Assembly: GCF_014636275.1 (NCBI RefSeq)
Contig: NZ_BMEB01000006.1
Location: 1 to 64,000, forward strand
DNA: 64,000 bases
Direction: 5' to 3'
Origin: Cellulomonas carbonis
GTDB taxonomy: Bacteria > Actinomycetota > Actinomycetes > Actinomycetales > Cellulomonadaceae
Part shown: positions 46,904 to 56,200 of the stretch, in pieces
How the letters are laid out: each line of letters begins with the position of its first letter
Numbering within the stretch: position 1 is the first letter of the stretch
Made by a program: the position numbers and the translations under genes
The notes under the pieces: generated by a model
The model's input: only the letters and a program-made list of their open reading frames with translations
Databases searched by the model: none
What the model was told of the DNA's origin: nothing

Positions 46904-47899
46904 ATGAGCGCACCGCAGAGGACCGCGTGGGGGCACGGTCTCGCCACGACGACGACGGGCGGGGGCAACGGCGCCACGGCGACCGTGCTCGACGTCTGGT
47001 ACCCCTCCCCCGCACTGGGCGAGCCGCCCGCCGGCACGGACGGGGCTCCCGCCCCCGAGCCGCCCGCCGAGCTCGCGGCGCTCGCCGGCACCGACGACGC
47101 GCGGGGCGTACGGACCGAGGTGGTCACGACCCGGATCGACCTCGACGAGGCGCCGAGGGACACCGCCGACGCCTACCTTCGCCTGCACCTGCTGTCCCAC
47201 CGCCTCGTCGCTCCGCACGGGCTGTCGGTCGACGGGATCTTCGGCGTCCTGCCCAACGTCGTGTGGACCGACCGCGGCCCGTGCGCCGTCGAGGGCTTCG
47301 AGACGACCCGGCTCCGGCTGCGCGCGCGCGACGGCGTCGCGCCCACGGTGCACGGCGTCGACAAGTTCCCCCGGATGGTGGACTACGTCCTCCCGTCCGG
47401 GGTGCGCATCGCCGACGCCGACCGCGTCCGGCTCGGCGCGCACCTCGCCGAGGGCACGACCGTGATGCACGAGGGGTTCGTCAACTTCAACGCCGGCACG
47501 CTCGGCGTCTCGATGGTCGAGGGCCGGATCTCGGCCGGCGTCGTCGTCGGGGACGGCAGCGACATCGGGGGCGGCGCCTCGATCATGGGCACGCTCTCGG
47601 GCGGCGGACGCGTGACGATCTCGATCGGGCGGCGCTCGCTGCTCGGCGCGAACGCCGGGCTCGGGATCCCGCTCGGCGACGACTGCGTCGTCGAGGCGGG
47701 CCTCTACGTGACGGCGGGGACCAAGGTGACGCTCCGCGGCGAGACCGGCCCCGACGGAGGGCCGCTCGTGGTCGCGGCGCGTGAGCTCGCGGGACGCGAC
47801 GGTCTGCTGTTCCGCCGGAACTCGGTGACCGGTGCGGTCGAGGTCGTGGCCCGCGCGGGCACGGGCATCGAGCTCAACCCGGCGCTGCACGCCAACTGA
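46904..47899 (+). CDS. dapD: Tetrahydrodipicolinate N-succinyltransferase
   Basis: A 331-residue enzyme of the actinobacterial DapD group (as Rv1201c), which succinylates tetrahydrodipicolinate. An N-terminal alpha/beta domain (about 1-165, [20 protein letters not shown]) precedes the left-handed beta-helix of hexapeptide turns: [56 protein letters not shown]. The C-terminal part ends [17 protein letters not shown]. It works in trimers. Together with dapC (50.5 kb) and dapE it shows the succinylase route to diaminopimelate. Confidence 0.95.
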   Translation: MSAPQRTAWGHGLATTTTGGGNGATATVLDVWYPSPALGEPPAGTDGAPAPEPPAELAALAGTDDARGVRTEVVTTRIDLDEAPRDTADAYLRLHLLSHRLVAPHGLSVDGIFGVLPNVVWTDRGPCAVEGFETTRLRLRARDGVAPTVHGVDKFPRMVDYVLPSGVRIADADRVRLGAHLAEGTTVMHEGFVNFNAGTLGVSMVEGRISAGVVVGDGSDIGGGASIMGTLSGGGRVTISIGRRSLLGANAGLGIPLGDDCVVEAGLYVTAGTKVTLRGETGPDGGPLVVAARELAGRDGLLFRRNSVTGAVEVVARAGTGIELNPALHAN

Positions 47900-47904
47900 C
47901 GCCC

Positions 47905-48789
47905 GTGACCACCCGTCGCCGCCGCTCTCGGCTCGGCCCCGTCGCCGGCGTCGCGGCGTTCGCCGTGCTCGTGGCGGGCGGGGCTGCGGCCGTCGTCGGG
48001 CTCCTGGACCGGCTCGACGTCGAGCCGCCGCGTCCCGTGCGGTGCTCGGCGCTCGCGGACGGGACGCCGTGGCACCTCGCGACCGACCAGGCCGAGACGG
48101 CCGCGCTCCTGTCGGCGACGACGGTCCACCGCGGGATGCCCGCCCGCGCGGCGACGATCGCGATCGCGACGGGTCTGCAGGAGTCCAAGCTGCGCAACAT
48201 CGACTACGGGGACCGCGACTCCCTCGGCATCTTCCAGCAGCGGCCGTCGCAGGGCTGGGGCACGGTCGAGCAGGTCCAGGACCCGGTGTACGCGACGGGT
48301 GCCTTCCTCGACGCGCTCGACCGCGTCGAGGGCTACGAGGACATGGAGATCACCGTGGCGGCGCAGACGGTCCAGCGCTCGGCCTACCCCGACGCGTACG
48401 CGCAGCACGAGGCGACGTCGCGCGCGTGGGCCTCGGCGCTGACCGGGTGGAGCGCGGGCGCGGTCACGTGCAGCCTCCCCGAGCCCGACGCTCCGGGGGA
48501 CGCGACGGGGCTCGTCGAGCGCGCGGGGCGCGACTGGGCCGGGACGGTGCCCGCCGTCGTCGGCGAGGACGGCACCGTCGTGCTCGACCCGGCCCCGCTC
48601 GGGGCGCTCGACGGCGGTGCGCAGCGGGTCGGGTGGGCGGCCGCGCAGTGGGCCGTCGCCGTCGCCGAGCCGTTCGGCGTGACCCGCGTCGCCCACGCCG
48701 GCCAGGTCTGGGACCGCACGACGGGCACGTGGGCGGCGTCCGACGACGTCGTCGTGGACGGGCGCGTCGTCGTCACGCTCGCGGGCTGA
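47905..48789 (+). CDS. Exported protein with lysozyme-like (transglycosylase-like) domain
   Basis: A 294-residue protein with one N-terminal hydrophobic helix after a basic RRRR stretch (VAGVAAFAVLVAGGAAAVVG), so it is anchored or secreted. The central segment ATGLQESKLRNIDYGDRDSL then GIFQQRPSQGWGT resembles the goose-lysozyme/lytic-transglycosylase core, with Glu in QES as a candidate catalytic residue. Homologs are widespread in actinobacteria and usually labelled hypothetical. It starts with GTG six bases after the dapD stop, so both are probably co-transcribed, consistent with a cell-wall role. Activity is inferred only. Confidence 0.8.
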   Translation: MTTRRRRSRLGPVAGVAAFAVLVAGGAAAVVGLLDRLDVEPPRPVRCSALADGTPWHLATDQAETAALLSATTVHRGMPARAATIAIATGLQESKLRNIDYGDRDSLGIFQQRPSQGWGTVEQVQDPVYATGAFLDALDRVEGYEDMEITVAAQTVQRSAYPDAYAQHEATSRAWASALTGWSAGAVTCSLPEPDAPGDATGLVERAGRDWAGTVPAVVGEDGTVVLDPAPLGALDGGAQRVGWAAAQWAVAVAEPFGVTRVAHAGQVWDRTTGTWAASDDVVVDGRVVVTLAG

Positions 48790-48796
48790 CACCCCG

Positions 48797-48829
48797 CGAG
48801 CCCCGGCGCCGCGAGGGCACCGGGGCTCG
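48797..48829. terminator. Bidirectional terminator hairpin
   Basis: CGAGCCCCGG and CCGGGGCTCG form a 10-bp stem with a 13-base loop between the convergent lysozyme-like gene and gltA. Confidence 0.6.
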
Positions 48830-48889
48830 GTGGGCCGGGAGGACCGGCGGCGGGTCGTGCCGCGTCGTGGCGCGTCGCCGACCGCGGCG

Positions 48890-50191
<1,302 letters not shown>

Positions 50192-50330
50192 GCTTCCTCC
50201 TCGAGCAGACCGGCACGAGGGTCCTCGGCGGGTCCGGACGTGCTGGGCGGGCGTCTTCGGCCACCGACGACGGTACCTGCGGCACGAGCGCCGGGGTAAA
50301 TCGATCCTGGGCGGAAGGTCCTTTTGGGTG

Positions 50331-50346
50331 CGTGATCCCTGTCACA
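50331..50346. promoter_or_regulatory. CRP/GlxR-like site upstream of gltA
   Basis: On the gltA strand the site reads TGTGA-CAGGGA-TCACG, nine of ten fixed bases of the TGTGA-N6-TCACA consensus. GlxR is known to act on gltA in Corynebacterium glutamicum. Here the effect (activation or repression) cannot be read because the start point is unclear. Confidence 0.65.
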
Positions 50347-50471
50347 CCCCTGCACCCGTGTGCGGCTCGACCGGCGGCCAAGCCGATGCCAAGACTAGAT
50401 CAACACACCCTATCCCGCGCCCCATTCATGGGACGAGGTGGCGGGGCGTGGCGGGTCCGGGCGGGCGGGCC

Positions 50472-50515
50472 GGGCGGGGCGTGCGTGCGGGCAGGGCGGG
50501 GCGTGCGTGCGGGGC
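50472..50515. repeat. Two direct 22-bp G-rich repeats
   Basis: Two copies of a GGGCGGGGCGTGCGTGCGGG-like unit begin at 50472 and 50494. They lie just past the dapC stop at 50535, on the side downstream of dapC. Confidence 0.65.
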
Positions 50516-50534
50516 GTGCGGGTCCTGCGCGCGG

Positions 50535-51662
50535 TCACGCACCCGCGAGACGGGCCGCGGCGCGGGCGACGTCGTCGTCGGACGCCGTGAGCGCGACCCG
50601 CACGTGCCGCGCTCCCGCAGGGCCGTAGAACGCACCGGGGGCGACGAGGATCCCGAGGTCGGCCAGGTCCCCGACCGTCGCCCAGCAGTCCTGTCCCGCA
50701 CCGGCGGCGCGTGCCCACAGGTACAGCCCCGCGGGGGACCCGTCGACGACGAGGCCCGCGGCCTCGAGCCCGGCCTTGAGCACCGCACGACGGCGGCGGT
50801 AGCGCTCGCGCTGGGCGTCGACGTGCGCGTCGTCGTCGAGCGCGGCCGCCGTCGCAGCCTGCACCGGTGCGGGGACGATCATCCCCGCGTGCTTGCGGAC
50901 CTCCAGCAGGCGGCGGACGAGCCGCAGGTCCCCGGCGACGAAGGCCGCCCGGTAGCCCGCGAGGTTCGACTGCTTCGACAGCGAGTGCACGGCGAGGACC
51001 CCGTCGTGGGATCCCTCGCACACGCGGGGGTCCAGGACGCTCGGCACGCCGGTCGTCGCCCACGGCTCGTCCCACGCGAGGAGCGCGTAGCACTCGTCCG
51101 AGACGACGACGGCGCCCCGCTCGCGCGCCGTGCGCACGACGTCGCGCAGCTGCTCGACGCCGAGGACGGCACCGGTCGGGTTCGACGGCGAGTTCACCCA
51201 GACGAGCCGCACGTCGTCGCGATCGGCCCATGACGCGACGTCGTCGGCGGGCAGGGGCGTCGCACCGGCGAGGCGTGCGCCCACGTCGTAGGTGGGGTAC
51301 GCCGCCTCCGGGTGGACGACGACGTCGCCCTCCCCCAGCCCGAGCAGGGACGGGAGCAGCGCGACGAGCTCCTTGGAGCCGACGGTCGGCAGCACCGCGT
51401 CGGGGTCCAGGCCGACGACGCCCCGCCGGCGCGCGAACCACTCGACGACCGCACGGCGCAGGCGCGGCGTGCCGTGCGTCGTCGGGTACCCCGGCGCGTC
51501 GGCGGCCTCGGCGAGCGCGGCGCGCACGAGCGGCGGCGTCGGGTCGACCGGGGTCCCCACGGACAGGTCGACGATGCCGTCCGGGTGGCGCCGGGCGCGG
51601 TCGCCGTACGGGACCAGGGTGTCCCAGGGGAAGTCGGGCAGCGTGCCGGTCAGCAGGCCCAC
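50535..51662 (-). CDS. dapC: Succinyldiaminopimelate aminotransferase
   Basis: A 375-residue fold-type I PLP aminotransferase of the DapC group. PLP is bound through the Lys in VHSLSKQSNLAGYR; substrate and phosphate contacts appear in TVGSKELVALLPSLLG, VWVNSPSNPTGAVLG, VSDECYALLAWDE and the C-terminal Arg in ARHVRVALTAS. The start is taken at GTG 51662 (GLLTGTLPDFPWDTL), although no ribosome-binding site is evident. It follows the ferredoxin gene by 37 bases on the same strand; this fdx-dapC order is common in actinobacteria. It supplies the middle step between DapD and DapE. Confidence 0.93.
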   Translation of the reverse strand: MGLLTGTLPDFPWDTLVPYGDRARRHPDGIVDLSVGTPVDPTPPLVRAALAEAADAPGYPTTHGTPRLRRAVVEWFARRRGVVGLDPDAVLPTVGSKELVALLPSLLGLGEGDVVVHPEAAYPTYDVGARLAGATPLPADDVASWADRDDVRLVWVNSPSNPTGAVLGVEQLRDVVRTARERGAVVVSDECYALLAWDEPWATTGVPSVLDPRVCEGSHDGVLAVHSLSKQSNLAGYRAAFVAGDLRLVRRLLEVRKHAGMIVPAPVQAATAAALDDDAHVDAQRERYRRRRAVLKAGLEAAGLVVDGSPAGLYLWARAAGAGQDCWATVGDLADLGILVAPGAFYGPAGARHVRVALTASDDDVARAAARLAGA

Positions 51663-51699
51663 GTGCGCCCCCGCGCGGTGCGGACGGTCGAGCCGACCC

Positions 51700-52026
51700 T
51701 CACGCGCCGGTGTTCTGCGGCGGAAGCGCGGCGACGATCGGGTGGTCGGCGTCGATCTCGCCGAGCTTCGCCGCACCACCCGGCGAGCCGAGCACGTCGA
51801 AGAACTCGACGTTCGCCCGGTAGTACTCGCTCCACTGCTCGGGGACGTCGTCCTCGTAGTAGATCGCCTCGACGGGGCACACCGGCTCGCACGCCCCGCA
51901 GTCGACGCACTCGTCGGGGTGGATGTACAGCGAGCGCTTCCCCTCGTAGATGCAGTCGACCGGACACTCCTCGATGCAGGCCTTGTCCTTGACGTCCACA
52001 CAGGGCTGAGCGATCACGTAGGTCAC
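51700..52026 (-). CDS. fdxA: 7Fe/8Fe ferredoxin
   Basis: A 108-residue bacterial-type ferredoxin like M. tuberculosis FdxC. Cysteines fall in two sets: CVDVKDKACIEECPVDC and CVDCGACEPVCPVEA, which fit one [3Fe-4S] and one [4Fe-4S] cluster. The C-terminal half (SEYYRANVEFFDVLGSPGG) is the usual extension. The GTG at 52026 is preferred because AAGGGA stands six bases upstream; a longer frame would begin in the promoter. A divergent promoter region (-10-like TAGTAT, palindrome 52051-52064) serves it and the small gene opposite. Confidence 0.94.
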   Translation of the reverse strand: MTYVIAQPCVDVKDKACIEECPVDCIYEGKRSLYIHPDECVDCGACEPVCPVEAIYYEDDVPEQWSEYYRANVEFFDVLGSPGGAAKLGEIDADHPIVAALPPQNTGA

Positions 52027-52050
52027 GGGCGATCCCTTCTGGAGAGCTGC

Positions 52051-52064
52051 GCGTGCGCGCACGC
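52051..52064. promoter_or_regulatory. 14-bp palindrome in the fdxA leader
   Basis: GCGTGCG-CGCACGC is a perfect palindrome between the fdxA start and the overlapping divergent -10 elements at 52066-52071. It could be an operator or leader hairpin. Confidence 0.35.
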
Positions 52065-52065
52065 C

Positions 52066-52071
52066 TAGTAT
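52066..52071 (+). promoter_or_regulatory. Divergent -10 region fdxA / small gene
   Basis: TAGTAT on the plus strand fits the small gene at 52110; the same AT-rich patch reads GATACT on the minus strand for fdxA, so the two promoters overlap. Confidence 0.4.
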
Positions 52072-52109
52072 CCCCCAGGTCGGAGGCCGCGCAGCGGAGG
52101 AGGTCGGTC

Positions 52110-52361
52110 ATGGGGACGCCGGGGCGCCCGTGGACCCGTTGGCCGGTCGGTGTGCGGGTCGTCGTGCGCCGCAGGCTGCCCGAGGGTGGGCTCGGCGACG
52201 TGCTCGGCGAGCTCCTCTCGACGGACGACGACGGTGTCGTCGTGCGCACGCGTCGGGGCGACGTCGCGGTCGCGGCCGCGGACGTGGTGCTCGGCAAGGT
52301 CGTCCCGCCCGCGCCACCCCGCCGCCGCCCCGGTCCCCCGCCCGGGGCGGGCGAGGACTGA
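52110..52361 (+). CDS. Small basic SH3-like protein resembling the N-terminal domain of GNAT proteins
   Basis: An 83-residue protein. The core PVGVRVVVRRRLPEGGLGDV plus VVVRTRRGDVAVAAADVVLG alternates hydrophobic and charged residues in the manner of a small beta-barrel. From memory the same segment is the N-terminal module of actinobacterial acetyltransferases, but no GNAT domain follows. It ends in a Pro/Arg-rich tail. GGAGGAGG lies upstream of the ATG at 52110. It may be a natural stand-alone form or a truncated gene; codon use shows no decay. Function unknown. Confidence 0.72.
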   Translation: MGTPGRPWTRWPVGVRVVVRRRLPEGGLGDVLGELLSTDDDGVVVRTRRGDVAVAAADVVLGKVVPPAPPRRRPGPPPGAGED

Positions 52362-52458
52362 GTCGGCCGGGGTTCGCCGGACGCGCGTCCGCACGCGCCG
52401 GGAGCGGACCTGCCGAGGGCGCCGGACCTGCTCGGCGAGGGCGCTGCGTGCGTCCCCG

Positions 52459-54798
52459 TCAGCCCTCGGGCGCCTCGGTCTGCTCGGGTGCGGCCGACGG
52501 CGGCGGACCGCACACGATCGCGTTCTGGGGCTCGTACCGCCAGGTGTCGGAGTCCTCCTCCTGCACGACGCCCTCGAGCAGGAGCCGGCGGGTCACCGTG
52601 ACGCGGAAGCCGGGGCTCCCGGCCGACTGGGCGATGCAGCCCGGCGAGGTGTTGTAGACGGTCTTGGGCCGCACGACCGCGCTGCGCCCCGACGTCGAGT
52701 GCTCGACGGTCCAGTAGGGGGTGCTCCAGGCGGCGACGTGCAGCCGGCCGTCGGCCACCCAGGACTGCAGCAGCACGCCGTGGGGCGTGTTGTTGCCGAT
52801 CTTGACGTCGAGCACGCCCTCGTAGATCGTCGCCTCGCGCCCCTCGGGGTACCGGCTGAAGTAGTAGCTGTGGGGGCGGTGCTCGACGTCCTCGAGCCCC
52901 GCGAGGAAGCCCACGTTGTAGACGGTCGTCCCCATCTGCGAGAGGCCGCCCCCGACACCCTTGGTGAGCACGCCGTCGACGACGACGCCCGCACCGCGGT
53001 AGCCGTTCTCGGTGCTGATCGGGCCGATCGTGTCGGTCAGGCTGAAGACGTCGCCCGGGCGCAGCAGCGAGCCGTTGACCCGGCTCGCACCCAGCGCGAG
53101 GTTGTGGTTGCGGTCGGCGTCGTTCGTCAGCGCGGTCGAGAACTCGGCGATGCGGGTCGTGACCCCGAGCGCCTCGAGCTCGGCCGTCGACTGCTCGGGG
53201 TCGATCTCGACGAGCTCGACCCGTGCCGTGCGGTCCGCGCCCGTGGCGGCCTCGGCGACGCTCTCGGCGAGCGCGTCCGCGTCGATCGTCGACCCGGCCA
53301 CGCCCGGGACGACGACGGGGACGCCGCCCTCGAACGCGAACGACGCGTCCTGCGCGGGCGTGAGCAGGTCGGTGGTCCGGGCGATGACCGCCTCCGCGAG
53401 CGCGTCGCCGTCGAGCCGCAGCTCGAGCGCGCCGTCCTCGGGGGCGAACGTCGCGGCGCCGGCCAGGACGTCGACGGGCAGCTCGGCACGCTGCTCGGCG
53501 ACCACGACCGTGACGGGGGCGTCCACGAGCGGGCGGGCGAGCGCGTCGAGCGCCGCGTCCGCGTCGGCGTCGTCGACCTCCGGCACGACGTCGCGCGACG
53601 GCAGCTCGAGGGGCCGCGCGGCGGTCAGCCAGCCGTCGACGAGCGCCTGGGGCCCGGTGTCGGGGTCCAGCTCGGTCCCGGTCTCGCTCGCGGTGGCGAC
53701 CGGCTCGCCGTCGACGAACGCGAGCGTCGCGTCGACCGCGGGGGTCAGGAGCGCCGAGCTCACCTCGTCGACCACGCGGTCCAGCCGGGCGGCGTCGACG
53801 CTGGTCACGGGCTCGACCTCGCCCGCGCCGAACGCGTGGCGCCAGAGACGGCCCGGCTCGAGGCCGAAGCCCGTCAGGGACTCGACGGTCGCGCGGGTGT
53901 CGAGGGCGAGGCCCGCGTCCTCGGGGTCGACGGTCGTGCGCTTCTCGCCCACCGCGACGGCGAACGGCTCGGTCACGACCGAGGACAGCTCCTCGTCGAG
54001 CCGCGCCACGGCGGCGTCCGCGGAGAGCCCGCCGACGTCGACACCGGCCACGGTCGCACCCGGCGGGACCCTGTCCCCCAGGAGCCACAGCGCACCGACG
54101 TACACGGCGCCGAGCACGACGACGACGGCAGCGGTGATGCCCAGGGCGCGCGGCCACGTCCGGCGGTGGGGCTGGGCGGGGAACACGTCCATCGGGGAAC
54201 CGGCTCTGTCGGTGCGCTGCGGTCCGGAGGCGTCCGCCGGGGTCGACGGAGTCGCGGCGACGGCGACTGCGGGCTCGGCGACCGGCGCGGGCTCCCCGGC
54301 GGGTGCCGCTGGGCCGGCCGGTGGGGCCGGCGGCACGGGCGCCATCTCCGCCGTGGCGTCGGCGTCGGCGTCGGTGTCTGTGTCGGCGTCGGTCGCGGCG
54401 GGCTCGTCGTCGTCGGGCTCGGCCTCCGTGACGGGCTCGTCGTCGTCGGGCTCTTCGTCGTCGGCGGCCACGGCGTCGGCGACCTCGCCGTCGCCGGCGT
54501 CGTTCCTGGCCTCGTCGTCGGCGCCGGGCGCGTCGTCCGCGACGGGCTCAGCGTCGGCGGTGGGCTCGGCGTCGGCGGTGGGCTCGGCGTCGGCGGCTCC
54601 GGCCGCACTGGGCTCCTCGTCCTCGCCGGACTCGTCGTCGCCGGCGTGCTCGCCGGGCTCGGCGGACTCGTCCGTGCCGTCCGTCTGGGTGGTCCCGGCA
54701 TCCGGGGTCGTCGGCGCGTCGTCCTGCGCCTGCACCTCGTCGGCGTCGCGCGGCGGGCCGTCGACCTGCGCGCCGGAGGAGGTCCGCCCCTCGGTCAT
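52459..54798 (-). CDS. VanW-family membrane protein with putative peptidoglycan-binding domains
   Basis: A 779-residue envelope protein. The N-terminal 210 residues are extremely acidic, with repeats such as ADAEPTADAEPTADAEPVAD, and lie in the cytoplasm. One membrane helix follows (ALGITAAVVVVLGAVYVGAL). Outside the membrane come two YoaR/PG_binding_4-type domains (about 245-490) and a VanW domain (about 545-700) with RNHNLALGASRVNGSLLRPG and GGGLSQMGTTVYNVGFLAGL. VanW proteins are linked to vancomycin-type clusters, but the fold is a general cell-wall module of unknown activity. AGGGGAAGG precedes the ATG. Confidence 0.88.
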   Translation of the reverse strand: MTEGRTSSGAQVDGPPRDADEVQAQDDAPTTPDAGTTQTDGTDESAEPGEHAGDDESGEDEEPSAAGAADAEPTADAEPTADAEPVADDAPGADDEARNDAGDGEVADAVAADDEEPDDDEPVTEAEPDDDEPAATDADTDTDADADATAEMAPVPPAPPAGPAAPAGEPAPVAEPAVAVAATPSTPADASGPQRTDRAGSPMDVFPAQPHRRTWPRALGITAAVVVVLGAVYVGALWLLGDRVPPGATVAGVDVGGLSADAAVARLDEELSSVVTEPFAVAVGEKRTTVDPEDAGLALDTRATVESLTGFGLEPGRLWRHAFGAGEVEPVTSVDAARLDRVVDEVSSALLTPAVDATLAFVDGEPVATASETGTELDPDTGPQALVDGWLTAARPLELPSRDVVPEVDDADADAALDALARPLVDAPVTVVVAEQRAELPVDVLAGAATFAPEDGALELRLDGDALAEAVIARTTDLLTPAQDASFAFEGGVPVVVPGVAGSTIDADALAESVAEAATGADRTARVELVEIDPEQSTAELEALGVTTRIAEFSTALTNDADRNHNLALGASRVNGSLLRPGDVFSLTDTIGPISTENGYRGAGVVVDGVLTKGVGGGLSQMGTTVYNVGFLAGLEDVEHRPHSYYFSRYPEGREATIYEGVLDVKIGNNTPHGVLLQSWVADGRLHVAAWSTPYWTVEHSTSGRSAVVRPKTVYNTSPGCIAQSAGSPGFRVTVTRRLLLEGVVQEEDSDTWRYEPQNAIVCGPPPSAAPEQTEAPEG
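54541..54597 (-). repeat. 18-bp tandem repeat encoding acidic ADAEPT units
   Basis: About three units of GGCGTCGGCGGTGGGCTC (plus-strand reading) lie in the VanW gene. They encode a six-residue acidic repeat, so length variation would be in frame. Confidence 0.65.
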
Positions 54799-54862
54799 GC
54801 GTGTGCCTTCCCCTGCTCGGTCACGTCCGCGGGGATTCTACGGGCCGCACCTGCTCGGGCGG

Positions 54863-55276
54863 TCACGTGCGCGCGGGCGATGCCCCCGCGGTCGCGGACG
54901 GCTCGACGGCCGCCGCGCCGTGCTCGCCGAACCACCGTCGCGGCGCCAGCCCGGCGAGCGCGACGGCGAGCCCCCCGAGGTACCACGCGTAGCCCACCGG
55001 CTGCGCCGCGACGACGACGTCACCGCCCGGACCTGACTGCCCCAGCAGGCTCACGACCCCGAACACGCCGAGGGCGAGCGCGAGCATCCCGACCCAGCCG
55101 GTCCACGCCCGGACCAGCACGCCGGCCGCCACGACGGCGGCGAGCGCGAGGACGAGGCCCCACGGCTGCTGCCAGCGGTGGACGCCCGTGCCGGCGACGC
55201 CGACGACGACCCCGAGCAGGAACGCGCCGAAGGGCCGCGCGAGCGCGCGGGCGGTGAGGGGCTCCACGGCGATCAC
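54863..55276 (-). CDS. DUF6113 family membrane protein
   Basis: A 137-residue protein with four hydrophobic helices: FGAFLLGVVVGVAGTGV, WGLVLALAAVVAAGVLV, WVGMLALALGVFGVVSL and YAWYLGGLAVALAGLAP. It fits the DUF6113 family that, from memory, follows mshB in many actinobacteria. The GTG at 55276 overlaps the mshB stop (GTGA), so it is translationally coupled; a role in mycothiol handling is suggested only by this conserved pairing. The tail after the last helix is Ala/Ser-rich and ends the transcript. Confidence 0.8.
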   Translation of the reverse strand: MIAVEPLTARALARPFGAFLLGVVVGVAGTGVHRWQQPWGLVLALAAVVAAGVLVRAWTGWVGMLALALGVFGVVSLLGQSGPGGDVVVAAQPVGYAWYLGGLAVALAGLAPRRWFGEHGAAAVEPSATAGASPART

Positions 55277-56160
55277 GCTAGCGCGTGCACGCCGTCGGGC
55301 CAGGTCACGTCCCCTACCGCGCCGCGCGCGACGCGGTAGCCCTCGGACCGCAGGACCGGCTGGGCGACGTCGTTGCTCAGCGCGAGACGCGCGACGGCGT
55401 CCGTCGCACCCTCGACGCGCTCGAGGGCGTGCACCTGCGTCGCGTGCGCCGCGAGGGCGTCGAGCAACCGGTCGAGCACCGGCACGACGTCGACCTCGAG
55501 GTCCACCGCGTCGACGACGGCCGACGGCCGGCCGTCGGGGAGCGTCAGACCGGTCGGGACGCCCGCGCGTCGCAGGTCGTCGACACCCCTTCCCCACGCG
55601 TCGGCGGGAACGGCGGCCCAGAGCACCACGGGCACGGCCCACCGGGGCCGGGCGAGCTCGACCGCGCGGTGCATGACCTCGTGCGCGCGCACGTGGTCGG
55701 GGTGACCGTAGCCGCCGCCCGGCTCGTACCCGACGACGACGGCAGGGCGCCGCTCGGCGACGACGTCCGCGAGCCGGCGTGCGGCGTCGTCGAGGTCGGC
55801 CGCGACGAACGCGTCGTCGGGCAGGACCGCGGCGCGTGTCGCCTGCGCCCCGCCCGCCCAGGCCATCCCGGAGTCGGCGTAGCGCGTCGCGGGCGCGACG
55901 CGGTCGAGGAAGACGTGGTCCTCGACGCCCAGCGCGGCGAGCGCCCGGGCGAGCTCGCCCTCGCGGTGCTCGGCGAGGGCGGCGACGGCACCCTCGAGGT
56001 GCCGCAGCGCGGGCGGGATCACCTCGCCCTGCTCGCCGCGCGTGCACGTCACGACCGTGACGGGGCGTCCCGCACGGGCCCATGTCGCGAGCAGCGCACC
56101 CGTGCTGAGCGTCTCGTCGTCGGGGTGCGCGTGCACCGCGAGGAGGCCTCCGGTGGTCAC
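55273..56160 (-). CDS. mshB: Mycothiol biosynthesis deacetylase MshB
   Basis: A 295-residue zinc-dependent LmbE-like deacetylase. It converts GlcNAc-Ins to GlcN-Ins, the second stage of mycothiol synthesis. The zinc motif LLAVHAHPDDETLSTGAL (His, Asp, Asp) is at the N-terminus, and the third ligand is in GYGHPDHVRAHEVMHRAV. TCTRGEQGEV is also diagnostic. The GTG at 56160 is the first residue before the conserved core; longer in-frame sequence extends through the BCCT boundary. Mycothiol restricts the host to Actinomycetota. It is coupled to the DUF6113 gene. Confidence 0.94.
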   Translation of the reverse strand: MTTGGLLAVHAHPDDETLSTGALLATWARAGRPVTVVTCTRGEQGEVIPPALRHLEGAVAALAEHREGELARALAALGVEDHVFLDRVAPATRYADSGMAWAGGAQATRAAVLPDDAFVAADLDDAARRLADVVAERRPAVVVGYEPGGGYGHPDHVRAHEVMHRAVELARPRWAVPVVLWAAVPADAWGRGVDDLRRAGVPTGLTLPDGRPSAVVDAVDLEVDVVPVLDRLLDALAAHATQVHALERVEGATDAVARLALSNDVAQPVLRSEGYRVARGAVGDVTWPDGVHALA

Positions 56161-56200
56161 CGCACCCTCGGGAGCGACACGGTAGGTACGGCGGACACGG

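Larger units (their letters stand above)
50192..50534. other. 343-bp non-coding region upstream of gltA
   Basis: No gene is visible. It contains, from the gltA side, a leader, a CRP/GlxR-like palindrome (50331-50346), an AT-richer tract, the inverted repeat CCCAT-TC-ATGGG (50421-50432) and a G-rich 22-bp direct repeat (50472-50515). dapC ends at its far edge on the same strand. Confidence 0.8.

Noticed and set aside
52459..54798. VanW protein as evidence of a vancomycin-resistance cluster
   Set aside because: No vanA/H/X/R/S-type genes are present; VanW domains are common in actinobacterial cell-wall proteins.
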